A stretch of DNA of 9,263 nt from Alcanivorax sp. GTDB taxonomy: Bacteria; Pseudomonadota; Gammaproteobacteria; Pseudomonadales; Alcanivoracaceae. Made by a program: the position numbers and the translations under genes. Positions 5,585 through 9,263 of this stretch are shown one piece after another (the stretch's first letter is position 1; each line of letters opens with the position of its first letter). The notes under the pieces were generated by a model, which was given only the letters and a program-made list of their open reading frames with translations, had not been told where the DNA came from and searched no databases. Location: contig SLJS01000123.1 of the NCBI GenBank assembly GCA_007135015.1, forward strand, positions 1-9,263. The letters run 5' to 3'.

Positions 5585-6568
5585 ATGAAGCCTGTGCGTG
5601 CCGAGATTCCGTTTTCCAGCCGCCGCCGGCAACGGGTGATCGCCGCCCTGCTGCGCGGTTCCCTGCGTGCGCTGGTCAGGCCCCTTTTCCATCCGGCGGT
5701 GCCGGTGGCCGCGCTGCGCGCGGGGCTGCGCGCGAGCAGCGCCATCACCCTGCAGGCCGGAGGTGTCACCACCAGGCGGGAGCGGGCCGCCGGGGTTCCT
5801 GTCGAGTGGCAGACTCCGAGCAGGGCCGGTGCGGAGGTAGTGCTGTACCTTCACGGCGGCGCCTACTGCGTCGGCTCCCCGGCAACCCACCGTGGCCTGA
5901 CCACCCATCTGGCAAGATACTCCGGCGCGCGGGTAATGGTGCCCGACTACCGGCTGGCCCCGGAGCATCCCTTTCCCGCCGCCTGCGATGACGCACTGGC
6001 CTGCTACCAGTGGCTGCTGGACCAGGGCCATGAAAGCAGCCAGATCACGATCGCTGGCGATTCCGCTGGTGGCGGCCTGGCCCTGTCCACCGCCCTGCGC
6101 ATCCGCGATGCGGACCTGCCCGCGCCAGCGCGGCTGGCGCTGCTCTCACCCTGGGTGGACCTGACCCTGACGGACCGTGACGCGGCCCGACAACCCCGCG
6201 AGCACATTCTCAGCTGGGAGACCCTGGCCCACGCAGCGGAGATCTATGCCGGGAACCGGTGCGGGGACCCGCTGGCTTCACCGCTGCTGGGTGATCTCCG
6301 GGATCTGCCCCCCACGCTGATTCTGGTGGGCACCGAGGAAATCCTGCTCGCAGAGGCGGAACGACTGGCCCGAACCCTGCAGGGGGCCGGCAACGACACG
6401 GCTCTGCATGTCTACCAGGAACTCTGGCATGTCTTTCCCGTACACGCGGGCATTCTGGATGCCGCGGACCGGGCCCTGGATTCCATTGCCCGTTTCATCG
6501 CCGGCGGGCAGATCAGCGATCTTGTCGAGTCCGGCCAGCTGCGCTCCCCGGGACCGGGGACCGCTTGA
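5585..6568 (+). CDS. Esterase/lipase of the hormone-sensitive-lipase family (alpha/beta hydrolase fold 3)
   Basis: This encodes a 327-residue carboxylic-ester hydrolase of the bacterial family IV type. In order it shows the oxyanion-hole motif HGG (90-92, in YLHGGAYCVGS), the conserved DYRLAPEHPFPAA (121-133), the nucleophile elbow GDSAGG (158-163, Ser160), the acid region VGTEEILLAEAERLA (248-262, with Glu252 where most relatives have the Asp of DPLRD), and the catalytic His282 in ELWHVFPVH. It has no clear secretion signal, although the first 55 residues are basic and partly hydrophobic; the substrate is unknown, probably short acyl esters. The ATG at 5585 is chosen, with GGAAG 13 bases before it (rather far). 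A TTG nine codons upstream is in frame but lacks a ribosome-binding site. It is divergent from the exporter and ends 78 bases before rsxA, which appears to have its own promoter. Confidence 0.9.
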   Translation: MKPVRAEIPFSSRRRQRVIAALLRGSLRALVRPLFHPAVPVAALRAGLRASSAITLQAGGVTTRRERAAGVPVEWQTPSRAGAEVVLYLHGGAYCVGSPATHRGLTTHLARYSGARVMVPDYRLAPEHPFPAACDDALACYQWLLDQGHESSQITIAGDSAGGGLALSTALRIRDADLPAPARLALLSPWVDLTLTDRDAARQPREHILSWETLAHAAEIYAGNRCGDPLASPLLGDLRDLPPTLILVGTEEILLAEAERLARTLQGAGNDTALHVYQELWHVFPVHAGILDAADRALDSIARFIAGGQISDLVESGQLRSPGPGTA

Positions 6569-6599
6569 GCCCCTTGCCGCCCTGGCTCATACTATGCGC

Positions 6600-6618
6600 C
6601 CCCACCCTGGGGTATACT
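6600..6618 (+). promoter_or_regulatory. Possible rsx operon promoter: -10 TATACT abutting an inverted repeat
   Basis: TATACT (6613-6618) is a good sigma-70 -10 hexamer, 28 bases before the rsxA ATG. The only sequence at -35 distance, TACTAT, is poor, which suggests a weak or activated promoter. Directly upstream lies CCCCA-CCC-TGGGG (6600-6612), a short inverted repeat that could be a regulator site or chance in GC-rich DNA. No SoxR-like operator was seen. Confidence 0.4.
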
Positions 6619-6646
6619 CTGTGTTTATCTGCGGCGACGGCCATCC

Positions 6647-7231
6647 ATGACCGAGTACGTTCTGATCCTCATCAGCGCGGTGCTGGTGAACAATTTCGTA
6701 CTGGTCCAGTTTCTGGGCCTGTGCCCCTTCATGGGCGTTTCCAACAAGGTGGAAACGGCGCTGGGCATGTCGCTGGCCACCACCTTCGTGCTCACGCTGT
6801 CGTCGGTGCTTGCGTACCTCACCTGGAGCTGGGTGCTGGTACCGCTGGAGCTTGAATACCTGCGCACCATTTCCTTTATTCTGGTCATCGCCGTGGCGGT
6901 GCAGTTCACGGAGATGTTCGTGCACAAGGCCAGCCCTCTGCTGTACCGGGTGCTGGGCGTGTTTCTGCCACTGATCACCTCCAACTGCGCCGTGCTGGGC
7001 GTGGCACTGCTGAATGTGCGCCAGGAAGATGCAACCTTCCTGACTTCGCTGACCTACGGCTTCGGCGCCGCCCTGGGCTTTTCCCTGGTGCTGGTACTCT
7101 TTGCCGCCATGCGTGAGCGTATCGCCATGGCGGACGTGCCCGAGCCCTTCCGGGGGCCGAGCATCGGACTGATCACCGCGGGCCTGATGTCGCTGGCCTT
7201 CATGGGATTCACGGGACTGATTCAGCCATGA
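6647..7231 (+). CDS. rsxA: Electron-transport complex subunit RsxA/RnfA
   Basis: This encodes a 194-residue integral inner-membrane protein with about six helices, one of the two related membrane subunits (A and E) of the Rnf/Rsx complex, which couples electron flow between ferredoxin-like carriers and NAD(H) to ion movement; in E. coli it also serves to reduce the sensor SoxR. It matches E. coli RsxA over its full length, including VNNFVLVQFLGLCPFMGVS (14-32) and PLITSNCAVLGVALLN (108-123). Cys26 and Cys114 are the conserved cysteines proposed to bind an iron-sulfur cluster in the membrane with RnfE. The start agrees with the family N-terminus (MTEYVL), although no good ribosome-binding site precedes it. 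The stop overlaps the rsxB start (ATGA). Confidence 0.97.
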   Translation: MTEYVLILISAVLVNNFVLVQFLGLCPFMGVSNKVETALGMSLATTFVLTLSSVLAYLTWSWVLVPLELEYLRTISFILVIAVAVQFTEMFVHKASPLLYRVLGVFLPLITSNCAVLGVALLNVRQEDATFLTSLTYGFGAALGFSLVLVLFAAMRERIAMADVPEPFRGPSIGLITAGLMSLAFMGFTGLIQP

Positions 7232-7815
7232 CCACCATACTCGTCGCCATCGCAGCCCTGCTGGGCCTGGCCGCGCTGTTCGGCGCCATCCTCGGCTACG
7301 CCTCGGAAAGGTTCCGGGTGGAAGGCGACCCGGTGGTCGAGCAGATCGATGCCATCCTGCCGCAGACCCAGTGCGGTCAGTGCGGCCACCCCGGCTGCCG
7401 CCCCTACGCCGAGGCCATCGCCCAGGGCGAGGATCACAACCACTGTCCGCCCGGCGGCGAGCAGGTCATCCGTGAACTCTCGGACCTGCTCGGCCGGGAG
7501 TTCAAGCCCCTGGACGCGGAACACGGCGAGGAAGAAGAAGTGAAGACCGTCGCCTATATCCGCGAGGACGAGTGCATCGGCTGCACCAAGTGCATCCAGG
7601 CCTGTCCGGTGGACGCCATCGTCGGCGCGGCAAAACAGATGCACACCGTCATCGAGGATGAATGCACCGGCTGCGACCTGTGCGTGGAACCCTGTCCGGT
7701 GGACTGCATCGAAATGAGGCCGGTGGAAACCACCCTGCAGACCTGGACCTGGCAGCCGCCGCCGGGTATCGGCCGCCGCCCCGAAAACCAGATACCGGTA
7801 ATCAACGTCCCGTGA
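7228..7815 (+). CDS. rsxB: Electron-transport complex iron-sulfur subunit RsxB/RnfB
   Basis: This encodes a 195-residue ferredoxin-like subunit anchored by one N-terminal helix (about residues 3-23). A first iron-sulfur motif follows (Cys49, Cys52, Cys57, Cys73), then two CxxCxxCxxxCP ferredoxin motifs (Cys116, 119, 122, 126 and Cys146, 149, 152, 156), so three 4Fe-4S clusters are expected. These would pass electrons between the soluble side and the rest of the complex. An acidic linker, GEEEE, at about 100-104 separates the first motif from the ferredoxin domain. The length is typical of gammaproteobacterial RsxB. The ATG overlaps the rsxA stop by 4 bases with only a weak GGGA upstream, so translation likely depends on coupling. 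The stop in turn overlaps the rsxC start. Confidence 0.97.
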   Translation: MTTILVAIAALLGLAALFGAILGYASERFRVEGDPVVEQIDAILPQTQCGQCGHPGCRPYAEAIAQGEDHNHCPPGGEQVIRELSDLLGREFKPLDAEHGEEEEVKTVAYIREDECIGCTKCIQACPVDAIVGAAKQMHTVIEDECTGCDLCVEPCPVDCIEMRPVETTLQTWTWQPPPGIGRRPENQIPVINVP

Positions 7816-9263
7816 TCAGTCCTGTCCTGTTCCGCAAGCGAAGCGGCCCGGCCCATGACTTTCCGGGGGGCATCCACCCGCCGCAGCGCAAGGCCCTGTC
7901 CAACCGGACGCCGGTGCGCCCCGGCCCGATGCCGCCGGAGCTGGTGCTGCCGCTGAACATGCACAGCGGCGTGCCCTCGCGGCCAGTGGTCGGCGAAGGC
8001 GAAGCAGTGCTTCGCGGCCAGATACTGGCCGAGGCCACGGGCCCGGTGAGCGTGCCGGTGCATGCGCCGACTTCCGGGCGGATCCGCGCCATCGGCCCGC
8101 GTGCCATCCAGCATCCGTCCGGACTGGACGCACCCTGCATCGTGCTGGAGCCGGACGGCAAGGACCGCGCCGTGGACTACGAGCCGGTGGCGGACTGGCG
8201 CCGGCGCGAGCCCGCGGAACTGGTCGAGCGCATCCGCCAGGCGGGGATCGCCGGACTGGGCGGCGCGGGCTTTCCCACCGCCGTGAAGATTCATCTGCGC
8301 GAACACCACCGGGTGGAGCAGCTGATTCTCAACGCGGTGGAGTGCGAACCCTACATCACCGCCGATGATCTGCTCATGCGCGAACGGGCCGCCGAGATCG
8401 TCGCGGGCATCCGCATCCTCGAACACCTGGTCGAGCCCGGCGAAACCCTGATCGCCATCGAGGACAACAAGCCCGAGGCCATCGCGGCCATGCGCTCGGC
8501 CACGGCGGAGATCGACATCCGCGTGGTGGTGGTCCCCACCCGTTATCCATCCGGCGGCGAAAAACAGCTGATCCAGTTGCTTACCGGCAAGGAGGTCCGC
8601 TCCGGTAGCATCCCCATCGAAGTGGGCGTGGTCTGCCAGAACGTGGGCACCGCCCGGGCCATTCATCGCGCCATTGAACACGGCGAGCCGCTGCTCTCGC
8701 GCATCACCACCCTGACCGGTCAAGCGGTGGGCCAACCGGGCAATTACGAAGTGCTGCTGGGCACACCGGTGGCGGAGCTGCTCGCCCATGGCGAGACCGA
8801 CCGGGAGGCCACCACACGGCTGATCATGGGCGGGCCCATGATGGGCTTTGCCATCCACACGGCGGCCGTGCCGGTGGTCAAGACCACCAACTGCATCATC
8901 GCTGCCACCGCGGAAGAGATGCCGGAGCCGGAACCGGAACAGCCCTGCATCCGCTGCGGCGCCTGTGCCGAAGTCTGCCCGGCCCGGCTGCTGCCCCAGC
9001 AGCTGTACTGGTACGCCAGCGCCGGCGAGTACGACCGCGCGGAACAGTACGATCTGATGGACTGCATCGAGTGCGGCGCCTGCGCCTGGGTCTGCCCGAG
9101 CAACATCCCGCTGGTCCAGTACTACCGCCACGCCAAGGGCGAGCTTCGCCATCAGACCGCGGAACAGGAAAAGGCGGACCGGGCCCGGCAGCGCTTCGAG
9201 GCACGCCAGGCGCGCCTGGAAAGAGAGAAGGCGGAGAAGGAAGCGCGCCGACAGGCCCGCATG
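7812..9263 (+). CDS. rsxC: Electron-transport complex subunit RsxC/RnfC (right end cut off by window)
   Basis: The frame is open for 484 codons to the last base, so the C-terminus is missing. RsxC is the peripheral subunit that binds NADH and FMN. In order it has FPGGIHPPQRKALS (17-30), the HAPTSG region (84-89), the glycine-rich nucleotide site GIAGLGGAGFPTAVK (145-159), NAVECEPYITADD (174-186), YPSGGEKQL (245-253), and two 4Fe-4S motifs (Cys379, 382, 385, 389 and Cys418, 421, 424, 428). From about 443 it turns into a charged Ala/Arg/Glu/Lys-rich coiled-coil tail, the region that varies greatly in length between species. The start is a GTG overlapping the rsxB stop (GTGA); the next in-frame ATG is residue 40, inside the conserved N-terminal region, so GTG is favoured. 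No strong ribosome-binding site is seen, consistent with coupling. Confidence 0.96.
   Translation, partial: MISPVLFRKRSGPAHDFPGGIHPPQRKALSNRTPVRPGPMPPELVLPLNMHSGVPSRPVVGEGEAVLRGQILAEATGPVSVPVHAPTSGRIRAIGPRAIQHPSGLDAPCIVLEPDGKDRAVDYEPVADWRRREPAELVERIRQAGIAGLGGAGFPTAVKIHLREHHRVEQLILNAVECEPYITADDLLMRERAAEIVAGIRILEHLVEPGETLIAIEDNKPEAIAAMRSATAEIDIRVVVVPTRYPSGGEKQLIQLLTGKEVRSGSIPIEVGVVCQNVGTARAIHRAIEHGEPLLSRITTLTGQAVGQPGNYEVLLGTPVAELLAHGETDREATTRLIMGGPMMGFAIHTAAVPVVKTTNCIIAATAEEMPEPEPEQPCIRCGACAEVCPARLLPQQLYWYASAGEYDRAEQYDLMDCIECGACAWVCPSNIPLVQYYRHAKGELRHQTAEQEKADRARQRFEARQARLEREKAEKEARRQARM

Noticed and set aside
5380..5772. Upstream extension of the exporter reading frame (131 codons)
   Set aside because: It crosses heptamer repeats and likely promoters and overlaps the start of the divergent esterase; it has no transporter-like sequence.
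6569..6646. Terminator or SoxR operator between the esterase and rsxA
   Set aside because: No stem followed by a T-run and no SoxR-type dyad was found; only the short CCCCA/TGGGG repeat is present.
7554..9152. A 532-codon open frame on the minus strand opposite rsxB and rsxC
   Set aside because: It is antisense to well-conserved rsx genes. Long antisense frames are common in high-GC DNA, and its product is His/Gly/Ala-rich with no recognisable domain.

Overview
The window is a high-GC stretch that looks like the chromosome of a gammaproteobacterium. The best clue is the right end, where rsxA, rsxB and rsxC run in the canonical order and match Escherichia coli RsxA/B/C closely as I remember those sequences. 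Genus cannot be decided from the sequence alone. A halophilic or sulfur-oxidising gammaproteobacterium (Ectothiorhodospiraceae-like) is a guess only. The gene content is ordinary housekeeping and accessory: no phage, insertion sequence, CRISPR array, tRNA or rRNA is visible.

Layout. Positions 1-185 hold no convincing gene but contain four strong hairpins. Positions 186-3034, minus strand, hold three consecutive genes for double-domain universal stress proteins (transcribed from the 3034 side). Their ATP-binding motifs fall at identical residue numbers in all three, so they look like copies of one ancestor. Positions 3150-5379, minus strand, hold a MATE-family exporter followed by an alpha/beta hydrolase whose start overlaps the exporter stop by 8 bases. 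Positions 5380-5584 form a divergent intergenic region with promoter-like hexamers, a 14-base palindrome and degenerate heptamer repeats. Positions 5585-6568, plus strand, hold a hormone-sensitive-lipase-family esterase. From 6647 to the window end, plus strand, lie rsxA, rsxB and a right-truncated rsxC.

How the genes work together. RsxA/B/C are subunits of the Rnf/Rsx membrane electron-transport complex. The stop and start codons overlap by 4 bases at rsxA/rsxB and at rsxB/rsxC, which indicates translational coupling within one operon; the remaining subunits (D, G, E) would be expected beyond the right edge. The exporter and hydrolase probably form a two-gene operon of unknown substrate. The stress-protein genes could share transcripts or have separate promoters, since their gaps are 63 and 125 bases. 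No direct functional link between the left and right halves is evident.

No wholly new system was recognised. The features that ordinary genes do not explain are the heptamer repeat tracts on both sides of the exporter gene (one forming part of its coding end), the hairpin cluster at the left edge with a fold that favours a plus-strand RNA, and the stress-protein triplication.
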